Assembly (NCBI RefSeq): GCF_030813715.1
Contig: NZ_JAUSUZ010000001.1
Span: 5,518,001-5,582,000 of the forward strand
DNA from: Catenuloplanes indicus
GTDB lineage: Bacteria > Actinomycetota > Actinomycetes > Mycobacteriales > Micromonosporaceae
DNA: 64,000 nucleotides
Direction of reading: 5' to 3'
Of the stretch, positions 41,456 to 49,321 are shown piece after piece (position 1 is the first letter of the stretch; each line of letters begins with the position of its first letter). Position numbers and translations under genes: made by a program. A model generated the notes under the pieces. That model made no database searches. It was given only the letters and a program-made list of their open reading frames with translations, and was not told the DNA's origin.

Positions 41456-41968
41456 TCAGGCCGTCGCCCCCTGCTGCGCCGTGCCGTCCTGCTGCGCTGT
41501 GCCGTCCTGCTGAGTGGTGCCGTCCTGCTGCGTGGTGCCGTCCTGTTGCGTGGTGCCGTCCTGGCCGGGGAAACCGCCGCCGTTCTGGCCGCCGAAGCCG
41601 CCGGGACCGCCCTGGCCGTTCTGGCCGCCGCCGGGGAACTGGCCGCCGCCCGGAACCTGCTGCGTGCCGGTGTCGCCGGTGCCGCCGACCGCCTGACCGG
41701 CCAGGAACCCGCCGCCGCCGGCGATCAGCGCGGTCGCGGTCAACGCGATGATCACGCGCTTGAGCGTCCAGCCGCCGCCCGTCGTGGAGACCGGCGTGCC
41801 CCAGCCGGCGGAGGTGTCGCTGACGCCCGGGGCGGCGGCCGCGGGCGCGTACGGTCCGGTGACCGCGGGTGGATACGGGCCGGTGGCGGCCGGCTGCATC
41901 AGCGTGCCCTCGACCACGTCCGGGCGCCGGTCGTCGTACCCGGCCGGGATCGTCTGCTCCGTCGTCAT
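41456..41968 (-). CDS. membrane protein with Gln/Gly-rich repeat tail (170 aa)
   Basis: Start ATG 41968. A Pro/Ala-rich N-terminal 70 residues is followed by one transmembrane helix (about 71-92: VIIALTATALIAGGGGFLAG), then an external Gly/Gln tail with five DGT(T/A)QQ units. The family is not recognised. It lies between the two M16 peptidase genes on the same strand, so it may be part of the same module, for example as a substrate or anchor. That is inference from position only. A GC hairpin at about 41424-41441 follows its stop. Confidence 0.6.
   Translation of the reverse strand: MTTEQTIPAGYDDRRPDVVEGTLMQPAATGPYPPAVTGPYAPAAAAPGVSDTSAGWGTPVSTTGGGWTLKRVIIALTATALIAGGGGFLAGQAVGGTGDTGTQQVPGGGQFPGGGQNGQGGPGGFGGQNGGGFPGQDGTTQQDGTTQQDGTTQQDGTAQQDGTAQQGATA
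41481..41570. repeat. five 18-base tandem repeats inside a coding region
   Basis: The unit GTGCCGTCCTGCTGCGTG is repeated in phase with the codons (minus strand: DGTTQQ). The last copy diverges. Confidence 0.85.
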
Positions 41969-42057
41969 CGCTGCTTCCCTCCGTGCTGCCCGCGATCCGT
42001 GGGCGTGCCTTCGGGACCAGCCTGTGGGCCGCGGCTGTCCGGAGCCTGTGCGGCGGC

Positions 42058-43806
42058 TCAGGACCGGCTGGGACTGGCGGCCGGGACCGGGCGGGCCACC
42101 GCGCCCCGCGCGACTGCCTCCCGCCGCGCGGCCTTCCGGGCACGGGTCAGGCGGCGGTGCGCGACCGTGGTGTTGCGCACCTGGCGCAGCCGGAAACCGC
42201 CCCAGATCCACGCGATCAGGAAGACGCCGAACAGCGTGACCGGCGCGGACGACGCGCCCGGCGTGATCGCCAGCATCAGCGCGGCCCAGGCCAGCACCCA
42301 GGCGACCAGGCCGAGGAAGAGCGCACCGGCGCCGCCGTACCGGATCGGGTGTTTCCCGCGCGGCCGCGGTACCGGGATCGCGTCCGGCGCGCGCGGCGGC
42401 AGCGGCACGTGCCGGTCCGCCGGTACGGCCGCGTCGACGGCCGGTATCACGTCCGCCGTGGTCTCGTGCAGCGTCGGCTCGACGTCCACGTGCCGCGCGT
42501 CCGCGCCGATCAGCCGCCGGCCGCCGTCCGGCCACTTGAGCAGCACCGCGGTGGACGCGAACGACACGGTCACCGGCCGGGTGTCCGGCCAGCTGCGGGT
42601 GATGCCGGTCCGGTCCATGGTGAGCGCGGCCCGGCGGCTCTCCAGCGACCGGAATCGCCGCCCGGCCACCGGTTCCGGGCCGGCCGGAGCCGGGCCGATC
42701 AGCCCGTTCCACGACGTCAGCAGCAGCTCCGGACCGCGTGAGGCGGCCACCAGCTCGCCGACCTGGCCGGCGGTGACCGCGCGCAGCCGGTCGCGGGCCT
42801 CTTCGACGGACGGCTCCGGCACGCCGGTGAGCAGCCCGAACGCGCGCCGGGGGAGCCGGGTCGCGGCGGCGTCCGGCGCGATCAGCGCCCGGTCCAGTTC
42901 CTGCCGTGCGGCTGCGACGTGCTCGTTTGGGACCGGCTGCGCCCGCAACGCGGCCAGCGCGTCCAGGAAGTCACCGGCAACCGGGCCCGGATCGCCGGAG
43001 AAGATCTCGGCGAGCACGGTGACCGAGGCGAGTCCGTCGCCACGCGGCCGGTGGTGCGCCTTCACCCGGTACGCCCCCACGCGGGCACCCGCCGCGCCGC
43101 TGCCCGCGGCTCCGGTGCCCGCTGCGAAGACGACCCGCTCCAGCACACCCGCGTAGACCTCGGTGACGATGCCGGCCGGTTGCAGTTCGTCGCGGACGAT
43201 CACGTCGTACGGCGGCGGCCGGAACGCGCCGAACCGGTCCGGCACCGCGGCTGCGTCCGGCACCGGGCGGCGAACGCCGGACGGCAGTGGCAACCGCAGG
43301 CCGGCGACCTCCCCGGTGGTCCACAGCACCGCGTTCTCCCGGGTGAAGTACGTGGCGATCCACCGGCGCACGTCCGCGGCGGTGAGCGCGGGCAGTCCCC
43401 ACTCCGGCAGGCCGGCCAGGCCGTGGTGCCGGGCGCCGTGGCGGACCACCGCGAGCGACTCGAAGATCGTCGGCGTCCGCTGCGCCGCCTCCGCGGCCAG
43501 CTCCGTCCGTGCGGCGTCCAGGTGCGGCGCCGGGTCCGCGGCGAGCGCGGCGCAGACGCGCTCGAGGTGCGCGATCACCTCGGCCGCCGTGCCCTCCGCG
43601 GCGAACGTGGTGACCACCGGCGATACGCCGCCGCAGGTGCCGCCGGCCCGGCGCAGCACCAGGTGCTCGATCAGGTGCGTCACACCGGCGACGGCCGGTG
43701 TCTCGTCCGCCTGACCGGCCCGGAAGACCAGCCCGGCGCGGACCGGACCGGCCGCCGCCGCATGCAGCACCGGGACCCCGTCGATCTCCGGCTCGGTGAC
43801 CGTCAC
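42058..43806 (-). CDS. M16-like zinc peptidase with PH-like domain and membrane anchor (paralogue 2)
   Basis: 582 residues, GTG 43806. Collinear with paralogue 1: HLIEH again at 44-48 and the third Glu in TELAAEAAQ (about 106). The central segment LPEWGLPALTAADVRRWIAT matches paralogue 1 FGLAGLTADDLRGWAARW. A PH-like part (TAVLLKWPDGGRRLIGADAR) and two C-terminal helices (about 500-550) follow. Zinc ligands are kept, so it is probably active. Its start overlaps a 14-codon frame that looks like the beginning of a lost TPR gene. Confidence 0.72.
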   Translation of the reverse strand: MTVTEPEIDGVPVLHAAAAGPVRAGLVFRAGQADETPAVAGVTHLIEHLVLRRAGGTCGGVSPVVTTFAAEGTAAEVIAHLERVCAALAADPAPHLDAARTELAAEAAQRTPTIFESLAVVRHGARHHGLAGLPEWGLPALTAADVRRWIATYFTRENAVLWTTGEVAGLRLPLPSGVRRPVPDAAAVPDRFGAFRPPPYDVIVRDELQPAGIVTEVYAGVLERVVFAAGTGAAGSGAAGARVGAYRVKAHHRPRGDGLASVTVLAEIFSGDPGPVAGDFLDALAALRAQPVPNEHVAAARQELDRALIAPDAAATRLPRRAFGLLTGVPEPSVEEARDRLRAVTAGQVGELVAASRGPELLLTSWNGLIGPAPAGPEPVAGRRFRSLESRRAALTMDRTGITRSWPDTRPVTVSFASTAVLLKWPDGGRRLIGADARHVDVEPTLHETTADVIPAVDAAVPADRHVPLPPRAPDAIPVPRPRGKHPIRYGGAGALFLGLVAWVLAWAALMLAITPGASSAPVTLFGVFLIAWIWGGFRLRQVRNTTVAHRRLTRARKAARREAVARGAVARPVPAASPSRS

Positions 43807-43847
43807 GCCGGCGCCGCCGGGTCGGGAGTGGACAGCTTCGCAGGCAT
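43803..43847 (-). other. 14-codon upstream frame coupled to M16 paralogue 2
   Basis: ATG 43847 reads MPAKLSTPDPAAPA then TGA, which overlaps the GTG of the peptidase in the same 4-base manner as the TPR gene overlaps paralogue 1. The preceding 17 bases equal those at the TPR gene start. It is either a vestige of a deleted TPR copy or a translational-coupling leader. Confidence 0.5.
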
Positions 43848-43967
43848 GGCGCGGATCTTAGAACCACGCGCGGCGGCCGGTGTGCGTGACCCGGATCACC
43901 ACAGCCCACAGCGCGAGCACAGGGAACGCCGAGCCGCCGGACAGTGCGCCGGCCGATCGTTTCCGGC

Positions 43968-44783
43968 ATGACCACGACGACACACGCCAGTGCGTGCCGC
44001 AGCGGGGAGATCGCCTCGGGGAGGACCACGCCGGTCCTCGACGTGGTCATCCCGGTCCACAACGAGGAGAACGACCTGGAACCGTCCGTGCGGCGGGTGC
44101 ACGCGTACCTGGCCGGCGCGTTCCCCTACCCGTTCCGGGTCACGATCGCGGACAACGCCAGCGTCGACGGCACGCCGGCGATCGCGGCGCGACTGGCCGG
44201 CGAGCTGCCCGGCGTCCGGCACGTCCGGCTGGAGCAGAAGGGCCGCGGCCGGGCGCTGCACGCGGTGTGGTCCACATCGGACGCGCCGGTCCTGGCGTAC
44301 CTGGACGTGGACCTCTCCACCGACCTGGCCGGGCTGCTGCCGCTGGTGGCGCCGCTGATCTCCGGGCACAGCGACGTGGCGATCGGGTCCCGGCTGGCCC
44401 CGGGTGCACGGGTGATCCGCGGCCCGAAGCGGGAGTTCATCTCGCGCTGCTACAACCTCATCCTCCGTCTCGGGCTGCGCGTGCGGTTCAGCGACGCCCA
44501 GTGCGGCTTCAAGGCGATCCGCGCGGACGTCGCCGCCCAGCTGCTGCCGATGGTCGAGGACACCGGCTGGTTCTTCGACACCGAGCTGCTGGTCCTGGCC
44601 GAACGCGCCGGCCTGCGCATCCACGAGGTGCCGGTGGACTGGGTCGACGACCCGGACAGCCGGGTCGACATCGTCGCCACCGCGCGGGCCGACCTGCGCG
44701 GGATCGCCCGGATGCGGCGCGCGTTCGCCGCCGGGAGCCAGCCGCTGGAGACGCTGCGCAGCCGCTTCGGCCGCCTCGCCTGA
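43968..44783 (+). CDS. GT2 glycosyltransferase, dolichol-phosphate-mannose-synthase-like
   Basis: 271 residues from ATG 43968 (a GTG 24 bases earlier is possible). GT-A motifs: LDVVIPVHNEENDLEPSVRR, then VLAYLDVDLSTDLAGLL (DxD) and CGFKAIRADVAAQLLPMVED. There are no transmembrane helices. It likely moves a sugar from a nucleotide donor to polyprenyl phosphate. The next gene, 28 bases on, is a GT-C transferase that would use that lipid-linked sugar, the same pairing as Bacillus YkcC-YkcB. Confidence 0.85.
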   Translation: MTTTTHASACRSGEIASGRTTPVLDVVIPVHNEENDLEPSVRRVHAYLAGAFPYPFRVTIADNASVDGTPAIAARLAGELPGVRHVRLEQKGRGRALHAVWSTSDAPVLAYLDVDLSTDLAGLLPLVAPLISGHSDVAIGSRLAPGARVIRGPKREFISRCYNLILRLGLRVRFSDAQCGFKAIRADVAAQLLPMVEDTGWFFDTELLVLAERAGLRIHEVPVDWVDDPDSRVDIVATARADLRGIARMRRAFAAGSQPLETLRSRFGRLA

Positions 44784-44811
44784 CCACCCCCGACACCCCG
44801 GAGACGACACG

Positions 44812-46845
44812 ATGACGACGCTGGCACCCCGGAGACCGCCGAAGCACGCGGTCCCGGCCGCACCGCCCAAGGCCCGGAGAGGAGTCCGGGCCGAGCATGT
44901 GGCACTGGCCGCGCTGCTCGCCGGCACCGCGCTGCTCTACCTGTGGAACCTCAGCTCCTCCGGCTACGCGAACAGCTTCTACGCCGCCGCGGTCCAGGCC
45001 GGCTCGCAGAGCTGGACGGCGCTGCTGTTCGGCTCGCTCGACGCGGGCAACGCGATCACGGTGGACAAGCCGCCCGCGTCGCTGTGGGTGATGGGCCTGT
45101 CTGCGCGGATCTTCGGCTTCAACAGCTGGAGCCTGCTCGCGCCGCAGGCGCTGATGGGCGTGGCGAGCGTCGCGCTGCTGTACGCGACCGTGCGCCGCCG
45201 GTTCGGCCCGGCCGCCGGCCTGATCGCGGGCGCAGCGCTGGCGCTCACCCCGGTCGCGGTGCTGATGTTCCGGTTCGACAACCCGGACGCGCTGCTCGTG
45301 CTGCTGCTGGTGGTGGCCGCCTGGGCGGTAGGCCGGGCGACCGAGACCGCGAGCCTGCGCTGGCTGGTGCTGTGCGGCGTCGCGATCGGTTTCGCGTTCC
45401 TCACCAAGATGCTGCAGGGCTTCCTGGTGCTGCCCGGCTTCGCGCTGGTCTACCTGCTCGCCGCGCCGGCCGGGCTCGGGCGGCGGGTGTCGCACCTGCT
45501 GGTCGCGGGCCTCGCCGTGGTCGCCTCGGCCGGCTGGTTCATTGCGCTGGTGGAGATCTGGCCGGCGGACTCGCGCCCGTACATCGGCGGCTCGGCGAAC
45601 GACAGCCTGCTGGAACTGGCGCTCGGCTACAACGGCCTGGGCCGGATCCTCGGCGGCGACGGCAACGGCGGCGGTGGCGGCGGGAACACCGGCTTCGGCG
45701 GCTCGCCCGGCCTCACCCGGCTGTTCGGCGACAGCATGGGCACAGAGATCTCCTGGCTGCTGCCGGCCGCGCTGATCGCGCTGGTCGCCGGCCTCTGGTT
45801 CACCCGCCGTGCGCCCCGCACCGACGGCACCCGCGCGCAGCTGCTGATCTGGGGCACCTGGCTGCTGGTCACCGGCGCGGTGTTCAGCTTCATGAGCGGC
45901 ACCATGCACCCGTACTACACGATCGCGCTGGCACCGGCGATCGCCGCACTGACCGGCATCGGCACGGTCCAGCTGTGGCGCGGCCGGGACGGGCTGGCCG
46001 CACGCTCCGCGCTCGCGCTGATGGCGTTCGCCACCGGCGTGTGGAGCTTCGTGCTGCTCTCCCGGGACCCGGCTTTCCTGCCCGGGTTGCGCTGGGTGCT
46101 GCCGGCCGCCGGCGTGGTGGCCGCGATCGGCCTGGTGGCGGGCGCGGCCCGGCGCAAGCGCGCCGCGGTGGTGCTGGCGCTGGCCGGTGTGCTCGCCGGT
46201 GCGCCCGGCACGGCCGCGTGGGCGGTCGCCACGGCCGGTCAGCCGCACAGCGGTTCCATCCCGGCCTCCGGCCCGGCCGCCGCAAGCGGCGGAAACCCAG
46301 GATCACAGTCAATCGACGGTACGGGTACCGAGCCCGACGCCACGGCGGAGGCACCCGGCCCGGGCGCCGGGAACGGCGGTACGACGGATGTCCCACCGGG
46401 CGACGGCACGACCGGCGGCACCCAGAGCGACGGCACCCAGAGCGGCGGCACCCAGAGCGGCGGCACGCCGGGTGGCGGCATGGGCACGGCTGGCGGGCGG
46501 ACCAGCGAGGAGCTGGCCGCGCTGCTGACCGCCACCACGGGCACCTGGTCCGCCGCGGTGAACGGCTCCCAGTCCGCGGCCGAGCTGGAACTGGCCACCG
46601 GCACCGCGGTGATCGCGATCGGCGGCTGGTCGGGCGGCGACAACTCGCCGACGCTCGCCGAGTTCCAGCAGTACGTGGCGGACGGCGAGATCGGCTACTA
46701 CATCGCCGGCGGCGGCATGGGCGGCGGTCCCGGTGGTGGCGACGGTACGGACAGCGCCGCCGCACAGATCGCGGCCTGGGTGGAGGCGAACTTCACGGCC
46801 ACGACGGCCGGCGGCAGCACGCTCTATGCGCTCCAGGCGGGGTGA
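44812..46845 (+). CDS. GT-C glycosyltransferase (ArnT/YkcB-like)
   Basis: 677 residues. About eleven to twelve transmembrane helices fill residues 28-485. The first external loop holds the catalytic-type acidic region and ITVDKPPASLWVMGLSARIF, typical of the PMT_2/ArnT YkcB branch, and RFDNPDALL follows. It transfers a sugar from polyprenyl phosphate to an outside acceptor. The final 190 residues are external: a Gly/Thr-rich linker with GTQSGG repeats, then a compact domain (SEELAALLTATTGTWSAAVN; AIGGWSGGDNSPTLAEFQQY) common to this group. Confidence 0.85.
   Translation: MTTLAPRRPPKHAVPAAPPKARRGVRAEHVALAALLAGTALLYLWNLSSSGYANSFYAAAVQAGSQSWTALLFGSLDAGNAITVDKPPASLWVMGLSARIFGFNSWSLLAPQALMGVASVALLYATVRRRFGPAAGLIAGAALALTPVAVLMFRFDNPDALLVLLLVVAAWAVGRATETASLRWLVLCGVAIGFAFLTKMLQGFLVLPGFALVYLLAAPAGLGRRVSHLLVAGLAVVASAGWFIALVEIWPADSRPYIGGSANDSLLELALGYNGLGRILGGDGNGGGGGGNTGFGGSPGLTRLFGDSMGTEISWLLPAALIALVAGLWFTRRAPRTDGTRAQLLIWGTWLLVTGAVFSFMSGTMHPYYTIALAPAIAALTGIGTVQLWRGRDGLAARSALALMAFATGVWSFVLLSRDPAFLPGLRWVLPAAGVVAAIGLVAGAARRKRAAVVLALAGVLAGAPGTAAWAVATAGQPHSGSIPASGPAAASGGNPGSQSIDGTGTEPDATAEAPGPGAGNGGTTDVPPGDGTTGGTQSDGTQSGGTQSGGTPGGGMGTAGGRTSEELAALLTATTGTWSAAVNGSQSAAELELATGTAVIAIGGWSGGDNSPTLAEFQQYVADGEIGYYIAGGGMGGGPGGGDGTDSAAAQIAAWVEANFTATTAGGSTLYALQAG
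46417..46461. repeat. three 15-base tandem repeats in the GT-C linker
   Basis: GGCACCCAGAGCGGC three times (first copy ends GAC), coding GTQS(D/G). It is in phase and part of the protein linker. Confidence 0.85.
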
Positions 46846-46878
46846 ACCCGTACCGTTGACAAGATCTTGATCTTTGAA

Positions 46879-46926
46879 ACGACGGCCGTGGCTCCCGGCG
46901 CCCAATCCGGGAACCACGGCCGTCGT
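46879..46926. terminator. bidirectional terminator hairpin
   Basis: ACGACGGCCGTGG (46879-46891) pairs exactly with 46914-46926, with an inner CCCGG/CCGGG stem. It lies between convergent genes. Confidence 0.8.
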
Positions 46927-46948
46927 GCGACCACATCCGGCGGTGCCG

Positions 46949-48184
46949 TCAACGGACCACGGCGTGCATGCCGGTCCCGTTGGTCAGCGCCGCGCGGTTG
47001 GCCGGGTGCACGATGAGGTCGGCGTTCTCGTGTTCCGCCTCGACGTGCATCATGCCCTCGCTGTGCAGGTATCGCCCGTACGCGTGCATGCCGTCCACCA
47101 GCCGGAGCACGTCCTCCGGCGGGCGGACCACGAAGCGAAGGTACTGGCTGGTCATGCCGAGCTTGTTGCCGCACTCGCGGACGTAGATGCCGTACCGCGA
47201 GATGAGGAAGTCGCGCAGCTCCACGCCGTCCCAGCCGGGACCCAGCTTGACCAGCAGGAAGTTGCCCTGCGACGGCCAGACCGTGAGACCGGGGACGCGG
47301 GTCAGCTCGTCCGCCATCCGCATCCGGTCACGGGACAGTCGGCGCAGGCTCTCCCGGTACTCCGCCTCGTGGTCCTTGATCATGTGGACGACGGTCTCGG
47401 CCAGCGAGTTCAGGTTCCACTTCGGCAGCGCCGAGCCGATCTTCGTGGTCAGCGCCGGGTTCGCCACCATGTAGCCGAACCGGATGCCGTGCAGCCCGAA
47501 GTTCTTGCCCAGGCTCTTCAGCACCAGCATGTTCGACCGGATGCCGGCCTCGGCCGCGACGGACGGCTGCCGCTCCTGGTCCACGAAGTCGATGAACGAC
47601 TCGTCGATCACCACCAGGTCCAGGTCGTGCAGCATGTCGACGAAGCGCAGGATCTCCCGGCGCGGGATGTAGCCGCCGTCCGGGTTGTTCGGGTTGCAGA
47701 TCACCGCGACCCGGGAGCCGCGCTGCCGGATGAAGCGCGCATAGTCGTCCAGGTCGAGCTGGTAGTTGTCCGCCTCCTGCAGCGGGTACATGTCCACCCG
47801 CTTGCCGGTCTCCAGCGGCTGGTCGGTCCACCGGCCGAACGTCGGGATCGGGATCGCGACGCTCTCCCGGATCAGCAGGTGGTCGATCCAGGTGATCAGC
47901 TCGGTGGAGCCGTTCGCCATCGCCACGGTCTGCGGGTGCAGGCCGAGCGCGGAGCACAGCTGCTTGGTGATGGTGTCCGCGCTGCTCGGGTAGTACTTCA
48001 GGATGCTCTCCAGGTTCGCGGACAGCTCCGCGAACATCTCCGGCGTCGGGAAGTACGGGTTGCAGGGGATGCAGAAGTCGACGATCCGCGCTCCCTCGCC
48101 CATGTTCCGCTGCAGCGTGGCGATGGACGCGCTGTGCGCACCCTGCCGCAGGAGACTCAGGTCGATGCTGCTGCCGTGTCGCAA
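46949..48184 (-). CDS. class I/II PLP-dependent aminotransferase (HisC/CobD-like)
   Basis: 411 residues from TTG 48184, chosen because GGAGG lies just upstream and the following residues (RHGSSIDLSLLRQGAH) look family-like; an ATG at 48280 is the alternative. Fold type I aminotransferase: substrate region FCIPCNPYFPTPEMF, NPNNPDGGYIP, VIDESFIDF and the PLP lysine in LKSLGKNFGLHGIRFGY. It resembles histidinol-phosphate aminotransferase and threonine-phosphate decarboxylase, but no his or cob genes are nearby, so the substrate is open. Divergent from a MerR regulator gene. Confidence 0.8.
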   Translation of the reverse strand: MRHGSSIDLSLLRQGAHSASIATLQRNMGEGARIVDFCIPCNPYFPTPEMFAELSANLESILKYYPSSADTITKQLCSALGLHPQTVAMANGSTELITWIDHLLIRESVAIPIPTFGRWTDQPLETGKRVDMYPLQEADNYQLDLDDYARFIRQRGSRVAVICNPNNPDGGYIPRREILRFVDMLHDLDLVVIDESFIDFVDQERQPSVAAEAGIRSNMLVLKSLGKNFGLHGIRFGYMVANPALTTKIGSALPKWNLNSLAETVVHMIKDHEAEYRESLRRLSRDRMRMADELTRVPGLTVWPSQGNFLLVKLGPGWDGVELRDFLISRYGIYVRECGNKLGMTSQYLRFVVRPPEDVLRLVDGMHAYGRYLHSEGMMHVEAEHENADLIVHPANRAALTNGTGMHAVVR

Positions 48185-48809
48185 TGCATCCTCCAGCTTC
48201 GTCGATCGCCAGGCCCTTACCCCGCGTGTCTCGCCGCCCGGTACGGCAGCAAGTACGCACGCCGGCAGGTCCCGGATCAACGATCACCGAAAAACGCCGC
48301 AGGCCGTCACGGTTCCCGCCGACGCGTCCGAGAAAAACTAGGTCGGCGGTACTAGATTTTCTCGGCGGTTGCGGTTAGTGTTTCTGGTGTTGACAGTAGG
48401 GACTGCTAACGACGCAGACGGTAAGACCAGGCGCAGGCGGGGCTGATGCAGGTTCAGGGCTCCGCCTGACACAAGATCTGCCGCACGTGCGGGGGCCATG
48501 AGTTCGCGTGGGGCTTCCGCACCGGCAGGCAGCATCACGAAAATGTGAAGAGACAGAGGAAAGGGAGGGCCGAACACCGTTGGATCGCCCGCCGCGAGAA
48601 CGACTTCACGGTTCCGTGGCGGCTACCGCAGTATCCATCGAACGAGAGGTGGTCTCCGGTCACGCTTATGCGATCCTCGCACCCCGAGCCGCCGGTGGCG
48701 GCGGGTGTGGATACGACAAGCCGGCTTCTGAGCCGGTAGATGGTGTTTACCCATAACCCCTGGGCCCCGGCGCTTCCGCGCCGGGGCCCTCGACATGGAG
48801 AGGACGTCT
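48185..48809. other. 625-base divergent intergenic region with hairpins
   Basis: It contains a partial dyad GTT-N2-CAGT-AGGG-ACTG-N2-AAC (48389-48410, including a TTGACA), hairpin CCGGCT/AGCCGG (48721-48736) and a 12-bp stem at 48762-48789. A 64-codon frame at 48545-48739 has moderate GC3 but no ribosome site, so it is not called. The region is probably the long leader of the MerR gene plus the aminotransferase promoter. Confidence 0.5.
48762..48789 (+). terminator. strong hairpin in front of the MerR gene
   Basis: GGGCCCCGGCGC, TTCC loop, GCGCCGGGGCCC: a 12-bp perfect stem ending 20 bases before the MerR start and 7 bases before its ribosome site. It could be an attenuator or the terminator of a small upstream RNA. 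Confidence 0.6.
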
Positions 48810-49136
48810 ATGGCCCCATCCGATGACATGTTCGGAGACGACGACTATCCGGCCTACACGATGGGCCGCGCCGCGGAGATCATCGGCGCTACGCCGGACT
48901 TCCTGCGCCGGCTCGGCGAGGCAAAACTGATAACGCCGCTGCGCTCGGCCGGTGGTCACCGCCGCTACTCCCGCTACCAGCTGCGGCTCGCCGCACGGGC
49001 CCGGGAGATGGTCGACCAGGGCACGGCACTGGAGGCGGCCTGCCGCATCATCATCCTCGAGGACCAGCTCGAGGAGGCCCTCCGCCAGAACGAGCAATAC
49101 CGCGCGGAACGCCGGGACGACGCCGGCGCCGCCTGA
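48810..49136 (+). CDS. small MerR-type helix-turn-helix regulator
   Basis: 108 residues from ATG 48810 (GGAGAGG at 48797-48803; the ATG at 48795 is upstream but lacks its own site). Winged helix at about 10-75: YTMGRAAEIIGATPDFLRRL, then TPLRSAGGHRRYSRYQLRLA. It is followed by a short coiled coil (ILEDQLEEALRQNEQYRAER) for dimerisation. There is no ligand-binding domain. Proteins of this exact layout (DDDYPAYTMGRAAE start) are widespread in actinomycetes; the targets are unknown. The long hairpin-rich leader suggests post-transcriptional control. Confidence 0.82.
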   Translation: MAPSDDMFGDDDYPAYTMGRAAEIIGATPDFLRRLGEAKLITPLRSAGGHRRYSRYQLRLAARAREMVDQGTALEAACRIIILEDQLEEALRQNEQYRAERRDDAGAA

Positions 49137-49147
49137 TCGAGTGCCTG

Positions 49148-49178
49148 ACGGTCCTTCTCCGGCTCCGGGAAGGGCCGT
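49148..49178. terminator. terminator hairpin
   Basis: ACGGTCCTTCTCC and GGGAAGGGCCGT form a stem with one wobble pair and one bulge, 12 bases after the MerR stop. Confidence 0.6.
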
Positions 49179-49321
49179 TCGTCATGTCCGTGAGCCTCGC
49201 GCTCGGGCCGTGGGCAGCCAGGGGTCGGCGTGGGCTGCGTCGCGCTGGGTGCGCGTCGCGCCTTCGGTGTCCGCCGGCGGCTGCCGGCCGAGGGGCGGGG
49301 CTCCCGGGGCGGGGCGTGGGG

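Noticed and set aside
41481-41570. CRISPR-like array
   Set aside because: The 18-base repeats have no spacers, are in phase with codons and encode DGTTQQ units.
48545-48739. A 64-codon frame (GTG start) in the MerR leader with plausible composition
   Set aside because: No ribosome-binding site, no recognised family, and it overlaps hairpin structure. GC3 is intermediate. Left as part of the leader.
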